A DNA stretch of 64,000 bases from JALORV01 sp035429805 (GCA_035429805.1 DAOMFL010000005.1:1-64000); one strand, 5' to 3'; counted from the first letter of the stretch, positions 10,320 through 18,496 are shown. The notes: generated by a model from the letters alone, not told the origin. Numbers and translations are program-made.

Positions 10320-10461
10320 GTCTTTGCCCGCTATTCCTTTGCTGACCCGGCCACTACAGTGCAAAGCGTTGCGGCGGCACCGCTCGGAACCAGGTTGGAT
10401 CGAATCTGGCGGTGACGCCGATAGGGCTCTCAAGAAATTCGTACATCCAGAGGTGAGATCA

Positions 10462-11586
10462 ATGCGCGACGACGTGTACTCCCGCAGGAAGTTCATGCAG
10501 GCGGCCCTCTGTCTATCCGTCTCGACGCTCGGGAGCACACGGCCCGCAAAGGCAAAAGACAATTCGAGATCAACCGGGGTAACTGCCATGAACCTGACCC
10601 AGGAGTGGGACAAGACCTTTCGCAAGAGCGAAAAGGTCGCGCATCGGAAAGTGGCGTTCAAGAACCGCTATGGCATCACGCTGGCCGGCGATCTCTACTT
10701 GCCGAAAGATCGTGGTGGCCATGCGCTGCCCGCGCTTGCCGTGAGCGGTCCGTTCGGCGCTGTCAAGGAGCAGTCGTCCGGGCTCTATGCGCAGACGATG
10801 GCAGAGCGGGGCTTCGCTGCAGTGGCGTTCGATCCCTCCTACACGGGCGAAAGCGGCGGCGAGCCACGTAACTTGCCGTCGCCCGAAATCAACACCGAGG
10901 ACTTCAGCGCTGCCGTTGACTTTCTCGGCCTGCAGCCGTTCGTGGATCGCGAGCGCATCGGCCTCATCGGCATCTGCGGTTTCGGCGGCATGGGACACTC
11001 CGCTGCGGCGGTCGACAAGCGCATCAAGGCGGTGGTCACGACCAGCATGTACGACATGTCGCGCGTGATGGCGAAGGGTTATTACGACAAGATGACCCGG
11101 CAGCAGCGCACGCATCTGCTGGAGCAGATGAGCCGGCAGCGCTGGACCGATGCTGCAAACGGTTCCCCGGCCCCGGGCCCGCGAATCCTGCCCGCTACGC
11201 TGGAGGGCGTCACCGATCCCGTCGTGCGCATGTATTTCGACTACTACCGCACACCGCGCGGCTTTCACAAGCGCTCGCCGAACTCCAACGGCGCGTGGAC
11301 GGCTACCGGCCCGATGCCGTTCATGAACCTGCCGCTGCTGACCTACATCGACGAGATCTCGCCACGGCCAATCCTCCTGATCGCCGGCGAGAACGCCCAT
11401 TCGCGCTACTTCAGCGAGGACGCTTACAAGTCCGCCGCGGAGCCGAAAGAACTGATGATCGTCAGGAATGCCGACCACGTCGACCTGTACGACCGGACCG
11501 ACAAGATCCCGTTCGACAGGATCGCCGGGTTCTTCGAACAGAACCTTCGATCGTCGGAGGCTGCGAAGACAGCCCTGGCGAACTGA
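10462..11586 (+). CDS. Alpha/beta hydrolase with Tat-like signal peptide
   Basis: A 374-residue alpha/beta hydrolase of the group related to E. coli YcjY and dienelactone hydrolases. The start at 10462 is preceded by AGAGGTGAG. The N-terminus reads SRRKFMQAALCLSVSTLG, a twin-arginine-like motif followed by a hydrophobic stretch and an AKA site, suggesting export. The nucleophile elbow is GICGFGGMG near residue 175, with Cys where lipases have Ser, as in dienelactone hydrolases. The acid-base end is NADHVDLYD near residue 345, with the His. Substrate unknown. An internal ATG at 10588 would give a cytosolic form. It is the first gene of a block controlled, by position, by the divergent LysR regulator. 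Confidence 0.75.
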   Translation: MRDDVYSRRKFMQAALCLSVSTLGSTRPAKAKDNSRSTGVTAMNLTQEWDKTFRKSEKVAHRKVAFKNRYGITLAGDLYLPKDRGGHALPALAVSGPFGAVKEQSSGLYAQTMAERGFAAVAFDPSYTGESGGEPRNLPSPEINTEDFSAAVDFLGLQPFVDRERIGLIGICGFGGMGHSAAAVDKRIKAVVTTSMYDMSRVMAKGYYDKMTRQQRTHLLEQMSRQRWTDAANGSPAPGPRILPATLEGVTDPVVRMYFDYYRTPRGFHKRSPNSNGAWTATGPMPFMNLPLLTYIDEISPRPILLIAGENAHSRYFSEDAYKSAAEPKELMIVRNADHVDLYDRTDKIPFDRIAGFFEQNLRSSEAAKTALAN

Positions 11587-11693
11587 GGCCGCGATTCGAG
11601 ACTTCGCCCTCACATTGAAGGCCAGCGGTTTGCTCGCCGGTCGGCTGACACCTCGAGGATGATCTTCTCGTCCTGGGACGCTCGGAGTGGCCA

Positions 11694-12176
11694 ATGAGGC
11701 GCTTGCCAGCCATCGCAGGTCCGATCCTCTCCCTCGCCTTCCTGGGGGCGTCGGGAGGCTGCGCCGGCTCGCCAAGCAGCGCCCCACGCTCCTCCACGGT
11801 AACGAGCCCAGAGCCTCACACCATGAAGATTCGTTTCACAAACAGCGGCAAGGCAGCCACTGCCACCTTGATCGATAGCCCGACGGCGCGGGACTTCATC
11901 GCTTTGCTGCCGCTGGCGCTGAAGATGGAGGACTACGCGTCCACCGAGAAGGTGTCGTACCTGCCGAAGAAGCTGACCACCCAGGGAGCGCCCGCGGGTA
12001 TCGATCCCGACGTCGGCGACATCACTTACTACGCCCCTTGGGGCAACCTCGCGATTTTCTACCGCGACTTCGGTTACTCCACGGGCCTGATCAAGCTCGG
12101 CCGGTTCGACCACGGGATCGAGGCGTTTGACGTTCGCGGCTCGTTCGACGTGACGATCGAGGCCGTTTCGAAATGA
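11694..12176 (+). CDS. Cyclophilin-like fold lipoprotein
   Basis: A 160-residue protein. The first 23 residues form a lipoprotein-type signal with lipobox GASGGC, so it is probably anchored in the periplasm. The mature part starts with KIRFTNSGKAATATLIDSPTARDF and continues with GDITYYAPWGNLAIFYRDFGYS and LIKLGRFDHG, which match the small cyclophilin-like domain (TM1367-like/DUF family) found next to oxidoreductases in many bacteria. No peptidyl-prolyl isomerase residues can be asserted. An internal ATG at 11823 would give a protein without the lipid anchor, which is the usual length for cytoplasmic members. It sits between the hydrolase and the cupin in the LysR-linked block. Confidence 0.7.
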   Translation: MRRLPAIAGPILSLAFLGASGGCAGSPSSAPRSSTVTSPEPHTMKIRFTNSGKAATATLIDSPTARDFIALLPLALKMEDYASTEKVSYLPKKLTTQGAPAGIDPDVGDITYYAPWGNLAIFYRDFGYSTGLIKLGRFDHGIEAFDVRGSFDVTIEAVSK

Positions 12177-12227
12177 AGCACCTTGGTGCCGCCGGGCTCG
12201 CTCGCAACCGAACTTGAAAGGAACAGC

Positions 12228-12653
12228 ATGAAACTCATTCGCGCCGGATCACAGCCTTCCCTCAAGGGGCCCGAGGCCTGGTTCACGGGCATCGTGCGCA
12301 TTGATCCGCTCCATTCCGCTGACGCGCCCGCGCGCGTTTCCTGCGCCAGCGTGACCTTCGAGCCCGGTGCGCGCACCGCATGGCACACCCATCCGCTGGG
12401 CCAGACTCTCGTGGTGACCAGCGGCTGCGGCTGGACGCAGTGCGAGGGCGAAGCGATCGTCGAGATCCGCGCCGGCGACGTGATCTGGTGTCCCCCGAAT
12501 CACAGGCACTGGCACGGCGCCACATCGACGACCGCCATGACCCACATCGCAATCCAGGAAGCGCTCGACGGCAAGGCAGTCGAATGGATGGAGCACGTCA
12601 CCGACGAACAGTATCTGGCCGGGGCGCCGGCCCTGAACAAGGAGTTCGCATGA
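12228..12653 (+). CDS. Cupin-domain protein
   Basis: A 141-residue single-domain cupin. The first cupin motif is visible as GARTAWHTHPLGQTLVVTSG (two His of the metal site) and the second as IRAGDVIWCPPNHRHWHGA. Small cupins of this type accompany alcohol dehydrogenases and carboxymuconolactone-decarboxylase-like proteins; a specific reaction cannot be assigned. The ATG at 12228 follows GAAAGGA. Its stop overlaps the start of the alcohol dehydrogenase gene (ATGA, 12650-12653), so the two are translationally coupled. Confidence 0.85.
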   Translation: MKLIRAGSQPSLKGPEAWFTGIVRIDPLHSADAPARVSCASVTFEPGARTAWHTHPLGQTLVVTSGCGWTQCEGEAIVEIRAGDVIWCPPNHRHWHGATSTTAMTHIAIQEALDGKAVEWMEHVTDEQYLAGAPALNKEFA

Positions 12654-13681
12654 AAGCCACCGTCATGTACGGGCGTGGAGACGTCCGCATCGAGAACCTG
12701 CCGGATGCCACGATCGTGGAACCGACCGACGCGGTCCTTCGCGTCACACGCGCCTGCATCTGCGGCAGCGACCTGTGGCCGTATCGGCTGATGGAGCGCT
12801 CCGAGGCAGGGCAGAGCATGGGCCACGAAGCCATCGGCGTGGTGGAGGCCGTGGGAAGCAAAGTTAGAAACGTGAAGGCGGGCGACTTCGTGATCATGCC
12901 GTTCGCCTTCTCGGACGGGCACTGCGAGTTCTGCCATGAGGGCCTGCAGACCGCCTGCGTGCACGGCGGATTCTTCGGCAACCGCGGCGTCAATGGTGCC
13001 CAGGCGGAAGCTCTTCGCATTCCGCAGGCGGACGGCACGCTCTACAAACTCCCCATTGCCAACGAAACGAGCTTGATGGCATCTCTGCTGAGCCTGTCGG
13101 ACGTCATGGGCACCGGTCACCACGCCGCCCGTGTGGCGAAGGTGGGGCCCGGCAAGTCGGCAGCCGTGATCGGCGATGGAGCGGTAGGCCTGTGTGGCGT
13201 GCTCGCTGCGAAGCGCCTCGGGGCGGAACGGATCATCCTGGTCGGCCGCCACACCGATCGCATCGCACTCGGTCGCGAATTCGGCGCTACCGACATCGTG
13301 ACCGAACGCGGTGCCGAAGGCGTCGAGCGGATCATGCAGCTCACGAACGGTCGCGGCGTGCATTCGGTGCTCGAATGCGTGGGAAACGAGCAGGCGATCG
13401 ACGATGCGGTCGCGATCGCGCGGCCAGGCGGTGCCATCGGCCGCGTCGGCGTGCCTCACTACGACGGGATTCCGGGGCTGCCTTCGTTCTACAAGAACGT
13501 GATTGTCGGGGGCGGTCCGGCACCCGTTCGCGCTTACATCGACGAGTTGCTGCCCGACGTGCTGGAAGGCCGCATCGAGCCCGGGCGTGTCTTCGACCGC
13601 ACGATTGGCATCGACGATGTGCCGGCTGGCTATCAGGCGATGGACAGACGCGAATCGATCAAGGTGCTGATCGAATTCTGA
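12650..13681 (+). CDS. Zinc-dependent alcohol dehydrogenase family protein
   Basis: A 343-residue medium-chain dehydrogenase/reductase. The catalytic zinc site is shown by RACICGSDLW (Cys39) and MGHEAIGVVEAVG. A structural-zinc loop is degenerate (DGHCEFCHEGLQTAC keeps three Cys). The nucleotide-binding motif is AAVIGDGAVGLCGVLAAKRLGA, split by a normal GxGxxG. It most resembles the threonine dehydrogenase/formaldehyde dehydrogenase-like branch (GHHAARVAKVGPG, PSFYKNVIVGGGPAPVRAYI). The physiological alcohol is unknown. It is the last intact gene of the LysR-linked block. Confidence 0.88.
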   Translation: MKATVMYGRGDVRIENLPDATIVEPTDAVLRVTRACICGSDLWPYRLMERSEAGQSMGHEAIGVVEAVGSKVRNVKAGDFVIMPFAFSDGHCEFCHEGLQTACVHGGFFGNRGVNGAQAEALRIPQADGTLYKLPIANETSLMASLLSLSDVMGTGHHAARVAKVGPGKSAAVIGDGAVGLCGVLAAKRLGAERIILVGRHTDRIALGREFGATDIVTERGAEGVERIMQLTNGRGVHSVLECVGNEQAIDDAVAIARPGGAIGRVGVPHYDGIPGLPSFYKNVIVGGGPAPVRAYIDELLPDVLEGRIEPGRVFDRTIGIDDVPAGYQAMDRRESIKVLIEF

Positions 13682-14043
13682 CCGCAGATTGCGTGTTTGC
13701 CATCGCATCGTTTTCGCTGGCGCTCGTCTTCGAGGCGGCGGCTGCTCCGATTCCACTGCATAGCGAGTATCGCGCTTCGGACGGCCTGGATCACGGTGGC
13801 TTCGCCATCGCGTCAGCGGATACGCCCGCCCAGGGTGCCGCATCCACAGGGACCATGCGCGGACTGTTGGCGCAGTCGACGCCGGAGGAGTGCGCAGGAC
13901 TGCTCTCGACGATTTACCTGATTTCCTGCTGCGGAGCGGCGCTTTCTGCGATGGTGGCGGGTGAGATGGCCCACTTCTCAGGTCTTGCGCAGGTGGCGGA
14001 GGCGTACGAGCGACACGCGAGTGGCCGTAACTGGCCGGACTGA
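13682..14043 (+). pseudogene. Remnant of an MFS transporter (C-terminal part)
   Basis: Directly after the alcohol dehydrogenase an open frame of about 120 codons has no good start (only GTG at 13693, without a ribosome binding site). Its middle, TMRGLLAQSTPEECAGLLST followed by IYLISCCGAALSAMVAGE, looks like the last transmembrane part of a major facilitator. There, a GLLS-x-xYLxSY-type helix is common before a short hydrophilic tail. The rest of a transporter, about 300 residues, is absent. The simplest reading is a deletion that fused the end of an efflux gene to the end of the dehydrogenase gene. A small secreted protein is a less likely alternative. Confidence 0.55.
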
Positions 14044-14058
14044 AACCCAAACGAAAGC

Positions 14059-14092
14059 GTGAGGGGAATCACCTCGCGTCGGTGACCCTCAC
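14059..14092. terminator. Hairpin between converging genes (candidate bidirectional terminator)
   Basis: GTGAGGG (14059-14065) and TCACC (14069-14073) pair with GGTGA (14081-14085) and CCCTCAC (14086-14092), giving 12 base pairs with a three-base bulge and a seven-base loop. No T run follows on either strand. It lies between the MFS remnant and the convergent PhnD-rhodanese gene. Confidence 0.4.
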
Positions 14093-14155
14093 CTCGCCCG
14101 GCTGCCAGATCGCAGCAACACGAGCGAGCCTTCGTCCGCCCGTGAGCCAGCGAGG

Positions 14156-15355
14156 CTACGGCTGGGTCGGCAACCCCTGCGCAACCCATTCAGGCAAGCC
14201 GCCACGGAGCCAGTACACGCGCGAATAGCCCGCGTCCCGCGCGGCCTTCGACGCCTTGAACGACTTCCAGCACTCGGCGCCGTTGCAGTAGAAGATCAGC
14301 GCATCGCCCTTGTTCAGGGTCGCCAGACCGGCGAACTTGTCCTGCGTTGCGTCGTAGTCAATGACCTTGTGGCTCTTCTCGACGTAAGGCAGGTTCACCG
14401 CGCCGCGGGCATGGCGCGCGCCGTACTCTTTCTCGGTGCGCACGTCGACCAGCTTGGCGCCCTTGTCCGCCAGATCGTAGGCCGCGCGCGCATCGACCCG
14501 CTGCACGCCGGACAGCTCAGACGGCGTGAAGATGCCCAGGCTCGCGACGTACTCGTAGGGCGCCGCGTCGCTGGTCGGCTTGAAGCGGGGCACACCGGGA
14601 ATCACGAAGTCCGGTGATGTCACCCACTGCACCACGGCCGTCTTCACACTCGCGGGCAGCGTCTTCTTGACGGCGACACCGAGCCCGCCCGGCATCGGCC
14701 GCGAGATCGCGAGTGCCTTCCCTGGATTCTTCTGGGTCTTGCTCCACTCCTGCCACTCGCTTTCGAGGGCTACGGTCGCATCGGCGGCGCCGCCGGCAAG
14801 CGTCAGCAGTCCGGCGCCGCTGGTCTGGCCGTAGGTCACGGCTTTCAGGTTCCGGGTCGTCAGTCCGTCCTGCGCGAGCAGGCCGCGCGCCACGTAACTG
14901 CGCAACGAGTCTTCCTGAGGAAAGTAGGCGCGGCGCCCTTTCAGATCAGCGACGGTTTTCACTTCGTTGCTTCCGACCAGCACATACTTGGACACCACGC
15001 CGGTGGAGGCCACCAGTTCATAGCCATGGATCAAAGCCGACGCGGTGACGTGCGGCGGCGCGATGATGACGTCATTCTCGCCGGTACGCGAAGCACGCAT
15101 CGCGTCGGTCAGGTCGCGCTGTGGCAGCAGGATGGCGCGGGAGCCTGCCAGCTTGCCCAATCCGGTGTTGGTGACCGCCAGGGTCATGAAATCGCTGGCC
15201 AGGTCCGACGAATCGAGGACGATGACAGCCCGAAGCGTCCCCGGTACGGCGGCGTCCTTGGCTGCCGGCGCCTCGGCCGCTGCGACGAGCGCCGCAGCGA
15301 GGCTGATGCCGGCGGCGGCAATGAGTTGAAGGCTGCGTGCCTGAATGGCTGTCAT
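14156..15355 (-). CDS. PhnD-type periplasmic binding domain fused to a C-terminal rhodanese domain
   Basis: A 399-residue exported protein. Residues 1-28 are a signal peptide (LIAAAGISLAAALVAAAEA). Residues about 45-285 form a phosphate/phosphonate-binding-like (PhnD, type 2 periplasmic binding) domain: NDVIIAPPHVTASALIHGYE, VKTVADLKGRRAYFPQEDS and ALAISRPMPGGLGVAVKK are typical pieces. Residues about 300-395 form a rhodanese domain: AKLVDVRTEKEYGARHARG, then the active loop FYCNGAECWKSF with its Cys, then VYWLRGGLPEW. An ATG at 15355 with AGGGGGA upstream is chosen. No ABC permease or ATPase gene is adjacent, so this is not an ordinary importer component. Sulfur or phosphonate sensing or transfer in the periplasm is conceivable but unproven. 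Confidence 0.8.
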   Translation of the reverse strand: MTAIQARSLQLIAAAGISLAAALVAAAEAPAAKDAAVPGTLRAVIVLDSSDLASDFMTLAVTNTGLGKLAGSRAILLPQRDLTDAMRASRTGENDVIIAPPHVTASALIHGYELVASTGVVSKYVLVGSNEVKTVADLKGRRAYFPQEDSLRSYVARGLLAQDGLTTRNLKAVTYGQTSGAGLLTLAGGAADATVALESEWQEWSKTQKNPGKALAISRPMPGGLGVAVKKTLPASVKTAVVQWVTSPDFVIPGVPRFKPTSDAAPYEYVASLGIFTPSELSGVQRVDARAAYDLADKGAKLVDVRTEKEYGARHARGAVNLPYVEKSHKVIDYDATQDKFAGLATLNKGDALIFYCNGAECWKSFKASKAARDAGYSRVYWLRGGLPEWVAQGLPTQP

Positions 15356-15381
15356 CGGGTCCCCCTGCTGGTCAATGCCCG

Positions 15382-15416
15382 GCGTGCGGCCGAGCGGACG
15401 CGCTTCGTCCGCACGC
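15382..15416. repeat. Two mutually exclusive inverted repeats
   Basis: GCGTGCGG (15382-15389) pairs perfectly with CCGCACGC (15409-15416). Inside it GCGGACG (15394-15400) pairs with CGTCCGC (15406-15412), so the right arms share 15409-15412 and only one stem can form at full length. The element lies in the 192-base gap between the AlaX gene and the PhnD-rhodanese gene, 27 bases before the start of the latter. It could terminate upstream transcription or affect the leader. No T run is present. Confidence 0.35.
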
Positions 15417-15547
15417 GCGCCACCCCGCTCAGTTGGCAGACGGGCATTTGAACGCAAGCGCGAAGCCTGTGAATCGCGCGGAAACGGGGCAACTCCGGCC
15501 TACTTGCGCGTCACGGCAGTCACACTGCCCGGTCCGGGCCGTCCCGC

Positions 15548-16279
15548 TCAGGAGGCGAACTCGAGGACGACGCGCCGGGTCCGGGCGCTCTTCTTCTCGA
15601 TCCTGGCCACCCGGACGTCGCCGATTTCCCCCGTGTTGCACACATGGGTACCGCCGCAGGGCTGCAGGTCGACATCCTGCACGCGCAGCAGCCGCACCCG
15701 GCCGAAGCCCGTCGGCGGACTGACGCTCATCGACTTGACGAGCTGCGGATTGGCGAGCATTTCCTCGTCGCTGATCCATTCGCTCGTGACCGGATGGGCC
15801 TCGGCAATGAGCCGGTCCAGCCCGGCCTGCACCTGCCCCTTGTCGAGCAGGTCGGTCATCGCGAAATCGAGACGGGCATAGTCGGCGGTGATGCTGCATC
15901 CGTCCACCAGCTGGCGCACGACGGCGCACAGCAGGTGCGTGGCCGTGTGGAAGCGCATGTGGCGATAGCGCCGATCCCAGTCGATTTCGGCCCGCACCGG
16001 CGTGCCGGGCGCCAGCTGCGGCTGCCACCCGCTCGCCGGATCCAGCAGATGCACCGTATCGTCCGGCGTCGCGCCATCGCGCCTGCTCTTGCGGGCATCG
16101 ATCACGCGCAGACGGGTCCCGGCCGGCGTCACGAGGGCACCGGTGTCTCCGGCCTGCCCGCCGCCGAGCGGATAGAACACCGTGCGGTCGAGCTCGACGC
16201 CGACCTCGCCGACACGGGTGACAATGGCATCGCACGCCTGCAGGTAGGCGTCGGCCCGGAACAGCGCGTCTGTCGCCAT
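15548..16279 (-). CDS. Alanyl-tRNA editing protein (AlaX family)
   Basis: A 243-residue free-standing homologue of the AlaRS editing domain, expected to hydrolyse mischarged Ser-tRNA(Ala) or Gly-tRNA(Ala) in the cytoplasm. The zinc site is complete: HTATH (His111, His115) and CGGTHVCNTGEIG (Cys208, His212). The N-terminal VELDRTVFYPLGGGQAGDTG is the conserved glycine-rich loop. Length fits AlaX-M. The start ATG at 16279 follows directly after the lipid synthase gene on the same strand, but a 64-base gap and different function suggest only loose linkage. A longer frame reaching 16627 overlaps the synthase and is not used. Confidence 0.9.
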   Translation of the reverse strand: MATDALFRADAYLQACDAIVTRVGEVGVELDRTVFYPLGGGQAGDTGALVTPAGTRLRVIDARKSRRDGATPDDTVHLLDPASGWQPQLAPGTPVRAEIDWDRRYRHMRFHTATHLLCAVVRQLVDGCSITADYARLDFAMTDLLDKGQVQAGLDRLIAEAHPVTSEWISDEEMLANPQLVKSMSVSPPTGFGRVRLLRVQDVDLQPCGGTHVCNTGEIGDVRVARIEKKSARTRRVVLEFAS

Positions 16280-16343
16280 CGGCTGTTTCAGCGCGCGGCG
16301 CGCCCGGGCTGCCCGACCGCGCGGGCCATTTCGCTCGCCTGCA

Positions 16344-18044
16344 CTACTCCGCTCCGCTGTCGCGCGCCGCCGCGAAGGCGGACTTGCGCCGGCGCACCCT
16401 GGGCGCGGCTGCGAGCGTGTCTTCCGGAGGTTCGGCCGCTGCACCCGGCGGGATCGCCACGCCGGATGGGGGTTCCTCCGCGGGCGCCGCCACCGCAGCC
16501 CCGGTCTGCGCCACTGATCTGGCCCGGCGCGCCACGCGCCGCACGGACCGCTTCCGCCGTCGCAGCGCGGTCGCCCCGACCGGAGTGAAGATCCAGTTCT
16601 CGGCCTCTTCGCCGTCGACTTCACCATCCCAGGGCAGCATGCACAGCGCCAGCACGAGCTTTTCGAATTCCGGCTCGAAGCGATCGATGATCCGCTGCGG
16701 CTCCTCGCACAACCGCTTGTCGGTGATCAGCCCGAACTGCACCCCGCCGGCGTACGAGAGGATCGACACGCCGACGCCGATATTTCCGGACTGCGGTACC
16801 CAGAACATCATGCGTTTCACCTTCGTGCCCGCGAGATACAGCGGCTGCTGCGGTCCGGGCACGTTGGTCATCACCGCCGTCGCCTTCTTTGCGAGGAAGT
16901 CGAGCGCCTGCTTCTGCAGCGTGCGCGGGACCAGGCCGGCCGCCCCGAGGATGCCCATCGTCAGCACAGCCGTGTAGCCCTGCTTCAGTTCGTCCATCCG
17001 GCGCCGCACCTCGTAGACGCGGGCGATCGGGTTGGCCATGCCGACCGGCAGGAGCAGCGGCACGAGCCCGAATTTGTTGCCGAGATCCTTCCACTTGCTC
17101 GGATCGCGCAGGTTCACCGGCACCATCGCGCGCAGTTCGATGCCGTCGACCTCCTCGCCCTGCTGCTCGAGATACGAGCGGATCGCTCCCGCGACGGAAG
17201 CCAGCAGCACGTCGTTGACCGAGCAGCCGAGCGCCCTGCCGACGGCCTTCACGTCGTCGAGCGACAGCGGTTCGTTCCACGCCACCACCTTCGACCCGGA
17301 CGGCAGGCCCTTCAGGCTCGTCGCTGCGTCGTCCTCCATCAGCGCGATGCCGGCAATGTCCCTGGCAACCTGGGCAGCCACACGGGTCGCGTCCTCGGCG
17401 GCTTCGCCTACGGCGTCGGGATGCTCCAGCAGTGCCGTCGAGGCCTGCAGGGCGCGGGCCGCAGCGGCGCCGGTCGAGCCGATCGCACGCACCGCGGCGT
17501 CGGTCAGCGGCCGCAGCCAGGCATCCACGAGGTACGAGGGCGCTTCCGCCTTCGGCGCCGGTTCGGCCTCCTCGATGTCTTCCGCCGGGTCTTCGGACGT
17601 CAGCGCCATCAGCACGCCGATCAGCGCGATGCCGTCGGCGATGCAATGGTGGATGCGAACGATCAACGCCTGGCCGCCGTTGTAGTTGTCGACGAGGTGG
17701 AACTGCCACAGCGGCTTGTTCGGGTCGAGCGCGGTCGAGGCCAGCCGCCCGACCAGGCGCTTCAGGTCGGCCGTCGTGCCCTTGCCCGGCAGCGCGGTGC
17801 GCGCGACGTGCAGGTCGAGGTCGAAATTGTCGTCGAGTTCCCAGTGGTAGCCGGTGACGTCCTTGACCACGATGCTGCGGAAACGCGCATGCGGGATGAA
17901 GCGCTCTTCGTAGATCCTGCGCAGGCGCTCGAAGTCGACGCTGCCCTCGAATTCATAGACGCCGACGATCTGCATCAGGTTGGCCTGCGAGTCCATCCGC
18001 AGCCACGCCGTGTCGACGGACGACATCCTCTCGCGCTTGCCCAT
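16344..18044 (-). CDS. Wax ester synthase / diacylglycerol acyltransferase (WS/DGAT)
   Basis: A 566-residue bifunctional acyltransferase that would esterify fatty alcohols or diacylglycerol with acyl-CoA to make storage wax esters or triacylglycerol at the membrane. The catalytic HHxxxDG motif is present as HHCIADG (residues 132-138). Other family blocks are NKPLWQFHLVDN, VPVNLRDP, KFGLVPLLLPVG and NVPGPQQPLYLAG. About 90 residues after NWIFTPVGA form an extra Arg/Ala/Pro-rich tail (RRRKRSVRRVARRARS and onward) that standard enzymes lack. The ATG at 18044 has GGGAG upstream; the longer frame to 18170 enters the divergent promoter region. The gene is divergent from an acyl-CoA-binding protein gene, which would bind its substrate. 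Confidence 0.93.
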   Translation of the reverse strand: MGKRERMSSVDTAWLRMDSQANLMQIVGVYEFEGSVDFERLRRIYEERFIPHARFRSIVVKDVTGYHWELDDNFDLDLHVARTALPGKGTTADLKRLVGRLASTALDPNKPLWQFHLVDNYNGGQALIVRIHHCIADGIALIGVLMALTSEDPAEDIEEAEPAPKAEAPSYLVDAWLRPLTDAAVRAIGSTGAAAARALQASTALLEHPDAVGEAAEDATRVAAQVARDIAGIALMEDDAATSLKGLPSGSKVVAWNEPLSLDDVKAVGRALGCSVNDVLLASVAGAIRSYLEQQGEEVDGIELRAMVPVNLRDPSKWKDLGNKFGLVPLLLPVGMANPIARVYEVRRRMDELKQGYTAVLTMGILGAAGLVPRTLQKQALDFLAKKATAVMTNVPGPQQPLYLAGTKVKRMMFWVPQSGNIGVGVSILSYAGGVQFGLITDKRLCEEPQRIIDRFEPEFEKLVLALCMLPWDGEVDGEEAENWIFTPVGATALRRRKRSVRRVARRARSVAQTGAAVAAPAEEPPSGVAIPPGAAAEPPEDTLAAAPRVRRRKSAFAAARDSGAE

Positions 18045-18107
18045 GAAGTCTCCCGTGCGTGCCCACGCGGCAGCCTGGGTCGCCGCTTCCGTACGAGGGT
18101 CGCTGGC

Positions 18108-18113
18108 TATGAT
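18108..18113 (+). promoter_or_regulatory. Candidate -10 box for the acyl-CoA-binding protein gene
   Basis: TATGAT lies 85 bases before the GTG start in the divergent intergenic region. No good -35 hexamer stands 16-18 bases upstream, so this is a weak call that may need an activator. Confidence 0.28.
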
Positions 18114-18197
18114 ACGACGCGCTATTCTCGCGGCTCCGGGCCGACGCTCTGGAAGCACCGGCACCCGCATCCATCAGAAGACGAACCAGGAGACATC

Positions 18198-18455
18198 GTG
18201 AGCGACCTGAAGTCCAAGTTCGAGAAAGCCGTCGGTGATTCGAAGAATCTTCCCGAGCGGCCCGACAATCAGACGCTGCTGAAGATCTACGCGCTGTACA
18301 AGCAGGCGACCACCGGCGACGTCGAGGGCAAGCGGCCCGGATTCACCGACATGGTGGGCCGCGCCAAATGGGACGCGTGGAACGAGATCAAGGGCACGTC
18401 GGCCAATGACGCAATGAAGCAGTACGTCGCGCTGATCGAGGACCTGAAGGGCTGA
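18198..18455 (+). CDS. Acyl-CoA-binding protein
   Basis: An 85-residue ACBP, the usual length, that binds long-chain acyl-CoA esters in the cytoplasm. Family motifs are KFEKAVGDSKNLPERPDNQT, LLKIYALYKQATTGDVEGKR (the YxLYKQAT-GD signature) and KWDAWNEIKGTSANDAMKQY with the ligand-contacting Lys and Tyr. The GTG start at 18198 is preceded by CCAGGAG. It is divergent from the WS/DGAT gene with 153 bases between them, which suggests joint control of neutral lipid synthesis. It converges on the PHA-system gene. Confidence 0.95.
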   Translation: MSDLKSKFEKAVGDSKNLPERPDNQTLLKIYALYKQATTGDVEGKRPGFTDMVGRAKWDAWNEIKGTSANDAMKQYVALIEDLKG

Positions 18456-18466
18456 CGCTCCGCAAT

Positions 18467-18490
18467 GCCGCCGGGCACTCACCCGGCGGC
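18467..18490. terminator. Hairpin between converging genes (candidate bidirectional terminator)
   Basis: GCCGCCGGG (18467-18475) pairs perfectly with CCCGGCGGC (18482-18490) around a six-base loop, 12 bases after the stop of the acyl-CoA-binding protein gene and 7 bases after the stop of the converging gene. No T run on either strand. Confidence 0.5.
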
Positions 18491-18496
18491 GCCCGC

